A stretch of 5,718 nt of DNA from assembly GCA_004298605.1 (NCBI GenBank), contig SCPW01000301.1, positions 1 through 5,718 on the forward strand. The letters are read 5' to 3'. Positions 1-5,496 of the stretch are shown here, one piece after another. This DNA comes from Gallionella sp. (GTDB taxonomy: Bacteria; Pseudomonadota; Gammaproteobacteria; Burkholderiales; Gallionellaceae). The notes below the pieces were generated by a model. The model was not told the DNA's origin. It was given only the letters and a program-made list of their open reading frames with translations, and made no database searches. Both the position numbers and the translations under genes were made by a program. Every line of letters begins with the position of its first letter. Position 1 is the first letter of the stretch.

Positions 1-1125
1 GACTTTTACCTGCAAAGCTATTTCTGTCCCGTTGCGTATCAGTTTGATCGGGGCGACCTTGCCGGGCGGCAGGTTGGCTACGGTGTCCAGCATGGCTCTC
101 CAGTCGATGACCGCCTTGCCGTCTATCGAAACAAGGATGTCGCCCGGCCTCAGGCCGGCCAGATCTGCGGGGCTGTTGCGTATCACTTCGGTAATCAATA
201 CGCCCTTGGTGTCGCCGAGCTTGAAAAATTCGGCAAGTTCGGGAGTGAGCTCCTGAACCCCCGTACCGATCCAGCCGCGCGTCACGGAGCCGCTCTGGAT
301 GATTTGTTCCATGGTTTTTTTGGCCGTGCTGACAGGAATGGCGAAGCCGATGCCGAGCGAGCCGCCGCTCGACGAATAGATTGCGCTGTTGATGCCGATC
401 AGATTGCCGTTCACGTCTACCAGGGCGCCGCCGGAATTTCCCGGGTTGATCGCGGCATCGGTCTGGATGAAGTTTTCGAATGTGCTCAGCCCCAGATGAT
501 CGCGCTTGAGCGCACTGATGATGCCCATGGTTACGGTCTGCCCCACGCCGAACGGGTTGCCGATGGCGAGCACCATATCGCCGACATGCGCCTGTTCGGG
601 ATGGCCAAAAGTGATGGCGGGAAGCTTGCCGGGCAATTCGATTTTGATTACGGCGAGATCGGTCTCAGGATCGGAACCGATAATGTGCGCTTTGGCTTTG
701 CGGCCATCGGCCAGCGCGACTTCGATTTGATCTGCGGTCTCCACCACGTGGTGGTTGGTCAGGATGTAACCATCGGGGCTGACGATCACGCCGGAGCCGA
801 GGCTGGAGCTATTTCGCGGTTCGGTGTCGTACTGATCGCCGAAGAAAAAACGGAAGCGCGGGTCGTCCAGATGGGGGTTGATCGGGGTCTTGACAACGGT
901 GCTGGTAAAGATGTTTACCACGGCGGGCATGGCTTTTTGCGCGGCGGCGCTCAGCCCTGTGGCCGGAGTTTTTCCGTCGCCGGTTTGCGGCGCATTTTCA
1001 TACAGGGTGACCACCCCGCCGCGCGCCGCATTCGGCAGCAGTTCAGGCTTGAGGGTGTGGATGATGAACAGCAGCGCCAGCGCGATGGTGACGGCCTGGG
1101 TGAACAAAAGCCAGTGTTTGCGCAT
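1..1125 (-). CDS. degS: DegS-type membrane-anchored serine protease with PDZ domain, 3' end outside window
   Basis: An S1C (HtrA/Deg) family serine endopeptidase that probably acts on the periplasmic face of the inner membrane in envelope-stress sensing. Reading from the ATG at 1125, 375 codons are open to the window edge with no stop. Residues 5-24 form one hydrophobic helix after MRKHW with no obvious cleavage site, so a membrane anchor is likely. The protease domain spans about 62-270. The triad is His126 (in TNHHVV), Asp156 (in TDLAV) and Ser231 (in GNSGGAL); the spacings of 30 and 75 equal those of E. coli DegS as I recall it (96/126/201). Arg208 aligns with the regulatory DegS Arg178. 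A PDZ domain begins near 283 (RGWIGTGV) and continues to the edge. A second PDZ, as in DegQ/DegP, cannot be excluded, but the anchor and short loop before GSGV favour DegS/AlgW type. An in-frame TAA at 1149-1147 rules out a longer N-terminus; no good ribosome binding site is seen. Confidence 0.9.
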   Translation of the reverse strand, partial: MRKHWLLFTQAVTIALALLFIIHTLKPELLPNAARGGVVTLYENAPQTGDGKTPATGLSAAAQKAMPAVVNIFTSTVVKTPINPHLDDPRFRFFFGDQYDTEPRNSSSLGSGVIVSPDGYILTNHHVVETADQIEVALADGRKAKAHIIGSDPETDLAVIKIELPGKLPAITFGHPEQAHVGDMVLAIGNPFGVGQTVTMGIISALKRDHLGLSTFENFIQTDAAINPGNSGGALVDVNGNLIGINSAIYSSSGGSLGIGFAIPVSTAKKTMEQIIQSGSVTRGWIGTGVQELTPELAEFFKLGDTKGVLITEVIRNSPADLAGLRPGDILVSIDGKAVIDWRAMLDTVANLPPGKVAPIKLIRNGTEIALQVKV

Positions 1126-1133
1126 GGTATGAT
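1125..1133 (+). promoter_or_regulatory. Candidate extended -10 promoter for the nif3-type gene
   Basis: TGGTATGAT reads as an extended -10 element: TG, one base, then TATGAT, which is 5 of 6 to TATAAT. Initiation would fall near 1140 and leave a leader of about 24 nt before the ATG at 1164. No good -35 is seen at the matching distance, which is tolerable for extended -10 promoters. The element overlaps the start codon of the divergent protease gene. The assignment is inferred from the motif and its position only. Confidence 0.35.
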
Positions 1134-1163
1134 GAACTTGCTCGTTTTAAATTGAGGGAACTT

Positions 1164-1910
1164 ATGCTGCTCGGTGACCTGCGCGATTATAACGCAAGCC
1201 TGCTGCAAACCGGCCTGTTCAAAGACCATTGCCCGAATGGCATACAGGTGGAAGGGCGCGCGGACATCTTGCGTATCGCGACCGGGGTGACCGCTTCGCA
1301 GCACGTGCTGGATGCGGCGATCGAGTGGGGCGCGGACGCGGTTCTGGTGCATCACGGCTATTTCTGGCGCAATGAAGACGCCGCGATAACCGGCATCAAG
1401 AAGCGGCGCATTGCCCAGTTGTTGCGCAACGACGTGAGTTTACTGGCATATCACCTGCCGCTCGACGCGCATCCCGAACTGGGCAACAACGCATTGCTCG
1501 GCAAGCTGCTGGGGCTGGCGGCGCAGGATAGGTTCGGCGAACAGAATATTGTTTGGATGGGCTCGCTGGAGCAGCCCGGGACGCTCGCGCAGTTGGCCCG
1601 ACAGATCGCGGATAAATTGCAACGTGCGCCGCAAGTAATCGGGGGCGGCGCCGGGATCATACGGAGAGTGGCGTGGTGCAGCGGTGGCGCGCAAGGCTAT
1701 TTTGAAGCCGCGATCGCGCGGGGCGCGGATGCGTACATCACAGGGGAAATTTCAGAACAGAATTTTCATCTCGCACAGGAAAGCGGAGTGGCATTTATCG
1801 CCGCCGGACATCATGCCACCGAGCGTTTGGGCATCCGGGCGTTGGGCGAGCATTTGTCGGCGCATTTCGGCCTCGCGCACCGTTTTTTCGATCAGGATAA
1901 CCCGGTTTAG
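1164..1910 (+). CDS. Nif3/YbgI-like dinuclear metal-centre protein
   Basis: A 248-residue member of the Nif3 (DUF34/YbgI) family, cytoplasmic proteins that form toroidal hexamers with a two-metal site per subunit. The in vivo reaction is not settled, and the label 'GTP cyclohydrolase I type 2' is widely transferred without support. Metal ligands are visible: His63-His64 (LVHHGYFW), Asp101 (YHLPLDAH), and His216 with Glu220 (GHHATERLG). His63, His64 and Asp101 take the same numbers as in E. coli YbgI, and total length is within one residue, which supports the ATG at 1164 over an in-frame TTG at 1152. GAGGGA at 1154-1159 can serve as ribosome binding site, though only 4 nt from the ATG. CPNGIQVEG at 23-31 is the usual N-terminal family signature. 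The gene is divergent from the protease gene and followed by petA on the same strand after 237 bp, so it is probably transcribed alone. Confidence 0.93.
   Translation: MLLGDLRDYNASLLQTGLFKDHCPNGIQVEGRADILRIATGVTASQHVLDAAIEWGADAVLVHHGYFWRNEDAAITGIKKRRIAQLLRNDVSLLAYHLPLDAHPELGNNALLGKLLGLAAQDRFGEQNIVWMGSLEQPGTLAQLARQIADKLQRAPQVIGGGAGIIRRVAWCSGGAQGYFEAAIARGADAYITGEISEQNFHLAQESGVAFIAAGHHATERLGIRALGEHLSAHFGLAHRFFDQDNPV
1186..1191 (-). promoter_or_regulatory. Candidate -10 element for the divergent protease gene
   Basis: On the minus strand this is a perfect TATAAT, inside codons 8-10 of the nif3-type gene. It would start RNA near 1179, about 55 nt before the protease ATG at 1125. No convincing -35 lies 16-18 bp upstream, so a chance match is quite possible. 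It is listed because the gap between the two genes is only 38 bp and the protease promoter must lie in or near this coding region. Confidence 0.22.
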
Positions 1911-2050
1911 CAAGTGTCATAACCTTTGGAATAATATGGTTTATTTGCCATTTTTTTGGGGGTATTGCTTGCGGTGAGGGATATTGCTATGTAGTATTTG
2001 GAACCGGCACGAGGTTTGTGCGGGTGGGTCAAATTATCGGTTGTTCCGGC

Positions 2051-2078
2051 TTGCCGGCGCAATCCATCCTCTTATTAA
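2051..2078 (+). promoter_or_regulatory. Candidate sigma-70 promoter for petABC
   Basis: TTGCCG (2051-2056) and TATTAA (2073-2078) each match 4 of 6 consensus bases and are 16 bp apart. The predicted start near 2085 would give a leader of roughly 60 nt before petA. The -35 lies in the CCGGC-tt-GCCGG palindrome at 2046-2057, which could be an operator or a coincidence. The fit is mediocre and other pairings exist in the leader, for example TTGCTT at 1965-1970 with TAGTAT at 1992-1997. Confidence 0.25.
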
Positions 2079-2133
2079 AAAATTGGTGGTAATTGCAGTT
2101 TCCGCCAAGGTCGCTAAACAGAAAATAACGCAT

Positions 2134-2138
2134 AAGGA
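2134..2138 (+). promoter_or_regulatory. Ribosome binding site of petA
   Basis: AAGGA ends 9 nt before the ATG at 2148, a normal Shine-Dalgarno distance. It selects this start over an out-of-frame ATG at 2138, which sits directly on the site and opens only a five-codon frame. Confidence 0.7.
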
Positions 2139-2147
2139 TGAGAGATC

Positions 2148-2741
2148 ATGACTGAAAATGTTGATCGCAGTAAGCGGCGGTTATTAATCGCCGCCACCAC
2201 GGCGGCGGGCGGTGTTGCCGCGGCAGGAGCCGGCGCACCATTCGTGTTGAGCCTGATGCCCAGCGAGCGCGCCAAGGCCGCCGGCGCGCCGGTTGATGTG
2301 GATGTAAGCGCTATCGAACCCGGCATGATGATCAGCGTCGAGTGGCAGGGCAAGCCGGTGTGGATTGTGCGCCGCACCAAGGAAATGCTCGATACGCTGG
2401 CCAAGCATGACGATAAATTGGTCGACCCGAAATCTTCCGTCCCGCAACAGCCCGAATATTGCAATAACCCTTACCGTTCCATTAAACCGGAGTTCCTCGT
2501 GGTGCTCGGTGTCTGCACCCACTTGGGCTGTTCTCCGACTTATCGCCCGGAAGTCGCGCCTGTCGATCTTGGCACAGATTGGCCGGGGGGCTGGTTCTGC
2601 CCTTGCCACGGCTCGCGTTTTGACCTGTCGGCGCGCGTGTACAAAGGCGTTCCCGCGCCGACCAACATGATCGTCCCGCCGCATAAATACCTCAGCGACG
2701 GGCGGATACTGATCGGCGACGACAGCAAGGAGGCAGCATGA
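2148..2741 (+). CDS. petA: Ubiquinol-cytochrome c reductase iron-sulfur subunit (Rieske protein)
   Basis: The 197-residue Rieske subunit of the cytochrome bc1 complex; it takes the first electron from quinol at the Qo site and passes it to cytochrome c1. Residues 8-14 (SKRRLLI) with a following Ala/Gly-rich helix to about 37 form an uncleaved twin-arginine signal and membrane anchor, so the folded protein should be exported by Tat. Box I is CTHLGC (Cys123, His125, Cys128) and box II is CPCHGS (Cys151, Cys153, His154). By family rule the 2Fe-2S ligands are Cys123, His125, Cys151 and His154, with a Cys128-Cys153 disulfide. Ser156, which tunes redox potential, is kept, but the Tyr two residues later in mitochondrial proteins is Phe158 here. 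The GVPAPTN loop near the cluster (167-173) is intact. The stop codon overlaps the petB start. It is the first gene of the operon. Confidence 0.98.
   Translation: MTENVDRSKRRLLIAATTAAGGVAAAGAGAPFVLSLMPSERAKAAGAPVDVDVSAIEPGMMISVEWQGKPVWIVRRTKEMLDTLAKHDDKLVDPKSSVPQQPEYCNNPYRSIKPEFLVVLGVCTHLGCSPTYRPEVAPVDLGTDWPGGWFCPCHGSRFDLSARVYKGVPAPTNMIVPPHKYLSDGRILIGDDSKEAA
2727..2733 (+). promoter_or_regulatory. Strong ribosome binding site of petB inside the petA 3' end
   Basis: AAGGAGG is a full-strength Shine-Dalgarno sequence. It lies 4 nt before the ATG at 2738 and 7 nt before the adjacent in-frame ATG at 2741. The second spacing is the more usual one, so translation may mostly begin at 2741, one residue later. 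Either start overlaps the petA TGA (2739-2741), which suggests coupled translation. Confidence 0.75.
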
Positions 2742-3976
2742 TGAAGCTATTGAACGGCCTGATCGGCTGGATTGACGCACGCTTTCCGCTCATTTCAACC
2801 TACAAGGCGCATGTCTCCGAGTATTACGCGCCGAAAAACTTCAACTTCTGGTATTTTTTTGGTTCGCTGGCGCTGCTGGTGCTGGTGATCCAGATTGTCA
2901 GCGGCATTTTCCTGACCATGAATTACAAGCCGGATGCGTTGCTCGCCTTCGCCTCCGTCGAGTACATCATGCGCGACGTGCAATGGGGTTGGCTGCTGCG
3001 CTATATCCATTCCACCGGCGCCTCGATGTTCTTCGTGGTGCTTTATCTGCACATGTTCCGCGGCTTGATGTACGGCTCGTACCGCAAGCCGCGCGAACTG
3101 CTGTGGATCATCGGCATGATCATTTATCTGGCACTGATGGGCGAGGCGTTCATGGGCTATTTGCTGCCATGGGGGCAAATGTCGTTCTGGGGTGCGCAGG
3201 TGATCGTCAACCTGTTCTCTTCCGTGCCATTCATCGGTCAGGATCTGGCTCTGCTGATCCGCGGCGACTTCGTGGTTTCCGATACGACTCTGAACCGTTT
3301 CTTTGCGTTGCACGTTGTCGCAATCCCGCTGATCGTGGTGCTGATCGTGGTTGCTCACGTCGTGGCGCTGCATGAAGTCGGCTCGAACAACCCGGACGGC
3401 ATCGAAATCAAGAAGCACAAGGACGCCAATGGCAATCCGCTGGACGGCATTCCCTTCCACCCCTACTACACGGTGAAAGACGGCTTGGGTGCGGTGGGTT
3501 TTCTGATCATTTTTTGCGCGATTATTTTCTTCGCGCCGGATATGGGTGGCTACTTCCTGGAATATAACAACTTCGTTCCGGCCAACCCGATGAAGACGCC
3601 CGAGCACATCGCGCCAGTGTGGTATTTCACCCCGTATTACGCCATTCTGCGTGCTGTGCCGCCGATGTTCGGCTCACAGTTTCCCGGTGTGGTGGCAATG
3701 GGCGTGGCGACGGTGATCTTCTTCTTTTTGCCTTGGCTGGATCGGGGCAAGGTCAAGTCGATCCGCTACCGTGGGCCGATTTACAAAACTTTCCTGGCGC
3801 TGTTCGTGATCAGCTTTGTCGGCCTTGGCTGGTTGGGGCTGATGCCCGCCACACCGCTCTACACCTGGGTTTCCCGTGTGCTTGCCGTGGTCTACTTCGC
3901 GTTTTTTCTGCTGATGCCTTGGTACACCAAGATCGACAAGACCAAGCCAGAGCCGGATCGTGTGACGTCCAAATAA
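2738..3976 (+). CDS. petB: Ubiquinol-cytochrome c reductase cytochrome b subunit
   Basis: The 412-residue integral-membrane cytochrome b of the bc1 complex, carrying both b haems and the Qo and Qi quinone sites. Eight membrane helices can be placed at roughly 37-59, 84-110, 121-141, 187-211, 250-266, 314-333, 350-368 and 378-394, so this is the full-length bc1 form rather than the split b6/subunit IV form. Haem ligands are His91 and His105 in helix B and His192 and His207 in helix D; the second pair is 15 apart, not 14 as in mitochondria. The Qo motif is Pro293-Val-Trp-Tyr296 in place of PEWY. A hydrophilic loop at about 212-248 with the KKHKDANGNPLDG stretch is longer than the mitochondrial one as I recall it. 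The start lies in ATGATG, and 2741 is an equally good start. The gene overlaps petA by 4 bp, and petC follows after 26 bp. Confidence 0.98.
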   Translation: MMKLLNGLIGWIDARFPLISTYKAHVSEYYAPKNFNFWYFFGSLALLVLVIQIVSGIFLTMNYKPDALLAFASVEYIMRDVQWGWLLRYIHSTGASMFFVVLYLHMFRGLMYGSYRKPRELLWIIGMIIYLALMGEAFMGYLLPWGQMSFWGAQVIVNLFSSVPFIGQDLALLIRGDFVVSDTTLNRFFALHVVAIPLIVVLIVVAHVVALHEVGSNNPDGIEIKKHKDANGNPLDGIPFHPYYTVKDGLGAVGFLIIFCAIIFFAPDMGGYFLEYNNFVPANPMKTPEHIAPVWYFTPYYAILRAVPPMFGSQFPGVVAMGVATVIFFFLPWLDRGKVKSIRYRGPIYKTFLALFVISFVGLGWLGLMPATPLYTWVSRVLAVVYFAFFLLMPWYTKIDKTKPEPDRVTSK

Positions 3977-3988
3977 GAGCGACTATAG

Positions 3989-3995
3989 AAAGGTG
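3989..3995 (+). promoter_or_regulatory. Ribosome binding site of petC
   Basis: AAAGGTG lies 7 nt before the ATG at 4003. It decides the start, because the same frame stays open upstream through the petB coding region to 3619. The residues after this ATG form a proper signal peptide, whereas the upstream extension does not resemble cytochrome c1. Confidence 0.7.
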
Positions 3996-4002
3996 CGTTA
4001 AC

Positions 4003-4734
4003 ATGAAAGCAATCAAAAAATTATGCATGCTGGCGTTGTTACTGATGGTGCCGGTGCTGGCGGTTGCCAGCGGGGCTGAAGGTCATCTGGATAAGGCTCC
4101 TGTCGATTTGAAAGACAAGGTTTCGATGCAGCGCGGCGCCAAGCTGTTCACTTTTTACTGCCTGAGCTGCCACAGTGCTTCCTACATGCGCTACAACCGC
4201 CTGAAGGACATCGGCATGAGCGAAGAGCAGATCAAAAAGGATTTGCTGTTGCCGGAGGGGGCGAAACTCGGTTCGACCATGCCGGCCGCGATGGATAAAG
4301 AAGCCGCCAAACAGGTGTATGGCGTTGCCCCGCCGGATCTGAGCGTGATTACCCGGTCGCGCAGCCCGGATTGGATCTACACCTACCTGCGCAGCTTCCA
4401 CGTGGACAGCAAACGGCCGAGCGGCTGGAATAATGTGATTTTCCCGAACGTGGGGATGCCGAACGTGTTGGCCGAGTTGCAGGGCGAACAAGAGTTGAAG
4501 GTCGAAAAACGCGATGGGCATGAAACCAAAAAGCTGGTGCTGGCCAAACACGGATCGATGAAGCCCGCAGAATTCGACACCGCGATAGCCGATCTGACCA
4601 ATTTCTTGGTGTTTGTGGGTGAGCCGGCCAAGCTGGTGCGCTACAACCTGGGCTATATCGTGCTGGGCTTTTTGTCCGTACTCTTCGTGCTGATATATGC
4701 GCTGAAGAAAGAAATCTGGAAGGATATTCATTAA
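4003..4734 (+). CDS. petC: Ubiquinol-cytochrome c reductase cytochrome c1 subunit
   Basis: The 243-residue cytochrome c1 takes electrons from the Rieske cluster and hands them to a soluble or membrane-bound c-type cytochrome in the periplasm. Residues 1-22 form a Sec signal peptide (MKAIKK, then a Leu/Met/Val core ending LAVASG). The haem c attachment motif CLSCH is at 53-57, with His57 as proximal ligand. Met152 in NVGMPNVL is the likely sixth ligand, judged from its place in the family. A C-terminal anchor helix covers about 214-233 and ends in the basic tail KKEIWKDIH. Haem attachment will need a cytochrome c maturation system encoded elsewhere. This is the last gene of petABC, 26 bp after petB and with its own ribosome binding site; a terminator follows 75 bp after the stop. 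Nothing is truncated or missing. Confidence 0.97.
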   Translation: MKAIKKLCMLALLLMVPVLAVASGAEGHLDKAPVDLKDKVSMQRGAKLFTFYCLSCHSASYMRYNRLKDIGMSEEQIKKDLLLPEGAKLGSTMPAAMDKEAAKQVYGVAPPDLSVITRSRSPDWIYTYLRSFHVDSKRPSGWNNVIFPNVGMPNVLAELQGEQELKVEKRDGHETKKLVLAKHGSMKPAEFDTAIADLTNFLVFVGEPAKLVRYNLGYIVLGFLSVLFVLIYALKKEIWKDIH

Positions 4735-4799
4735 ACGGTTGAATTTTATAGCCCGCTTGTGGTAGTTTCTCGGCTGTTTTGTTGTTGAGTGCCATTAAG

Positions 4800-4812
4800 C
4801 GCCATCATGGCG
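4800..4812 (+). repeat. Small inverted repeat overlapping the terminator's 5' arm
   Basis: CGCCATCATGGCG is a 13-base near-perfect palindrome that can fold with a 5-bp stem (CGCCA with TGGCG) and a 3-base loop. Its right arm (4808-4812) shares bases with the left arm of the terminator stem beginning at 4809, so the two hairpins cannot coexist. The same GCCAT also occurs at 4791-4795. Confidence 0.5.
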
Positions 4813-4840
4813 GAGTCATCGGCTCCGCCTTTTGGTTTTT
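4809..4840 (+). terminator. Intrinsic terminator after petABC
   Basis: GGCGGAG (4809-4815) pairs perfectly with CTCCGCC (4823-4829). A T-G and a C-G pair can extend the stem inward to a 3-base ATC loop. Four Ts follow at once, then GG and five more Ts. This is a standard Rho-independent terminator and separates petABC from sspA, which would then need its own promoter or partial read-through. I find no convincing -35/-10 pair between 4735 and 4871. Confidence 0.85.
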
Positions 4841-4871
4841 GTTCAGTAGTTTTTGATAGCAGGTTGTTTTT

Positions 4872-5468
4872 ATGATGCGACTTTATTCGGGCACAACGTG
4901 CCCATACTCCCACCGTTGCCGGATCGTGCTGTACGAAAAGGGCATGGATTTCGACGTGATCGATGTGGATATGATGAACCGGGTCGAAGACATCGCGGTG
5001 ATCAACCCATACAACAAGGTGCCGGTTCTGGTCGAGCGCGACCTGATCCTGTACGAAGCCAACATCATCAACGAATACATCGATGAACGCTTCCCGCACC
5101 CGCAACTGATGCCGCCAGATCCCGTGATGCGCGGTCGTGCCCGCCTGTTCCTGCACCGCTTCGAACAGGAGCTCTACAGCCAGGTAGACGTGATAGAGCA
5201 GGGCGGAAAGACCGCCGACAAGGCTCGCGCCGCGATCCGCGACAACCTGACCCAACTTGCGCAAATATTGACCAAGCAAAAGTTTTTGCTGGGCGATGAA
5301 TTTTCCATGCTGGATGTGGCGATTGCGCCGTTGCTATGGCGGCTCGAGCACTACGGCATCCAGATGGGCAAAGAGGCCGCGCCGCTGATGAAATACGCCG
5401 AACGGCTATTTTCCCGCCAAGGCTTTATCGATGCGTTGACTCCCTCCGAAAGAGCGATGCGCAAGTGA
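4872..5468 (+). CDS. sspA: Stringent starvation protein A (GST-fold RNA polymerase-associated protein)
   Basis: A 198-residue glutathione-S-transferase-fold protein of the SspA family. In E. coli SspA binds RNA polymerase, affects stationary-phase and acid-stress expression, and activates phage P1 late genes; it lacks normal transferase activity. The thioredoxin-like N-terminal domain runs from about 2 to 76 and contains TTCPYSHRC (8-16) and the NPYNKVPVLVERDLILYEANIINEYI region split over 45-70. The all-helical C-terminal domain runs from about 86 to 198. Pro75-His76-Pro77 (FPHPQLMP) matches the surface pocket that in E. coli SspA is needed for activity. The ATG at 4872 has a weak AGG at 4861-4863, 8 nt upstream; the next codon is also ATG and may be used instead. 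The gene is directly followed by sspB, the usual partner, after 28 bp. A general GST is the alternative, but PHP and the neighbour argue for SspA. Confidence 0.95.
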   Translation: MMRLYSGTTCPYSHRCRIVLYEKGMDFDVIDVDMMNRVEDIAVINPYNKVPVLVERDLILYEANIINEYIDERFPHPQLMPPDPVMRGRARLFLHRFEQELYSQVDVIEQGGKTADKARAAIRDNLTQLAQILTKQKFLLGDEFSMLDVAIAPLLWRLEHYGIQMGKEAAPLMKYAERLFSRQGFIDALTPSERAMRK

Positions 5469-5496
5469 GGTAGGCCGACTTCGGAATGGAATTGAA

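Larger units (their letters stand above)
1911..2147 (+). other. Intergenic leader upstream of petABC
   Basis: A 237-bp stretch without a credible gene, visibly richer in A and T than its flanks. Near the nif3-type stop, a weak 4-bp stem (ATGG 1936-1939 with CCAT 1948-1951) runs into seven Ts (1951-1957) and then five Gs; this could be a poor terminator. Further in are an imperfect hairpin (2004-2010 with 2018-2024, one mismatch) and CCGG-CTTG-CCGG (2046-2057). The petABC promoter must lie here unless the operon depends on read-through. I see no clear FNR-type site (TTGAT-N4-ATCAA) and no riboswitch that I recognise. Confidence 0.6.

Noticed and set aside
304..1155. A 283-codon open frame on the plus strand opposite the protease gene
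   Set aside because: It is a shadow of the DegS-type gene. The minus strand gives an intact catalytic triad and PDZ, while this frame shows no recognisable domain and a composition typical of antisense frames in GC-rich DNA.
1152..1163. A TTG start four codons upstream for the nif3-type protein
   Set aside because: The ATG at 1164 puts His63, His64 and Asp101 at the same numbers as E. coli YbgI, and the TTG overlaps the likely ribosome binding site.
1928..1957. A strong terminator after the nif3-type gene
   Set aside because: There is a T run, but the stem before it is only about 4 bp and AT-rich. It is mentioned in the leader description and not called as a terminator.
1911..2147. A tRNA, small RNA or riboswitch in the petA leader
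   Set aside because: No cloverleaf, no recognisable riboswitch core and no clear promoter-terminator pair could be seen by reading either strand.
2138..2155. A five-codon upstream frame overlapping the petA start, as a possible leader peptide
   Set aside because: Its ATG overlaps the end of the petA ribosome binding site, so it has no spacing of its own for initiation.
2795..3607. A 270-codon open frame on the minus strand opposite petB
   Set aside because: Its His-, Gln- and Arg-rich composition is what the antisense of a hydrophobic membrane protein gives; petB is unambiguous on the other strand.
3619..4002. An N-terminal extension of petC into petB, as a possible fusion
   Set aside because: The frame is open by chance within petB. 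The ATG at 4003 has a ribosome binding site and begins a proper signal peptide, giving the normal family length.
4039..4731. A 230-codon open frame on the minus strand opposite petC
   Set aside because: It lies opposite cytochrome c1, which has a clear signal peptide, CXXCH and C-terminal anchor. No ribosome binding site or known domain supports the antisense frame.
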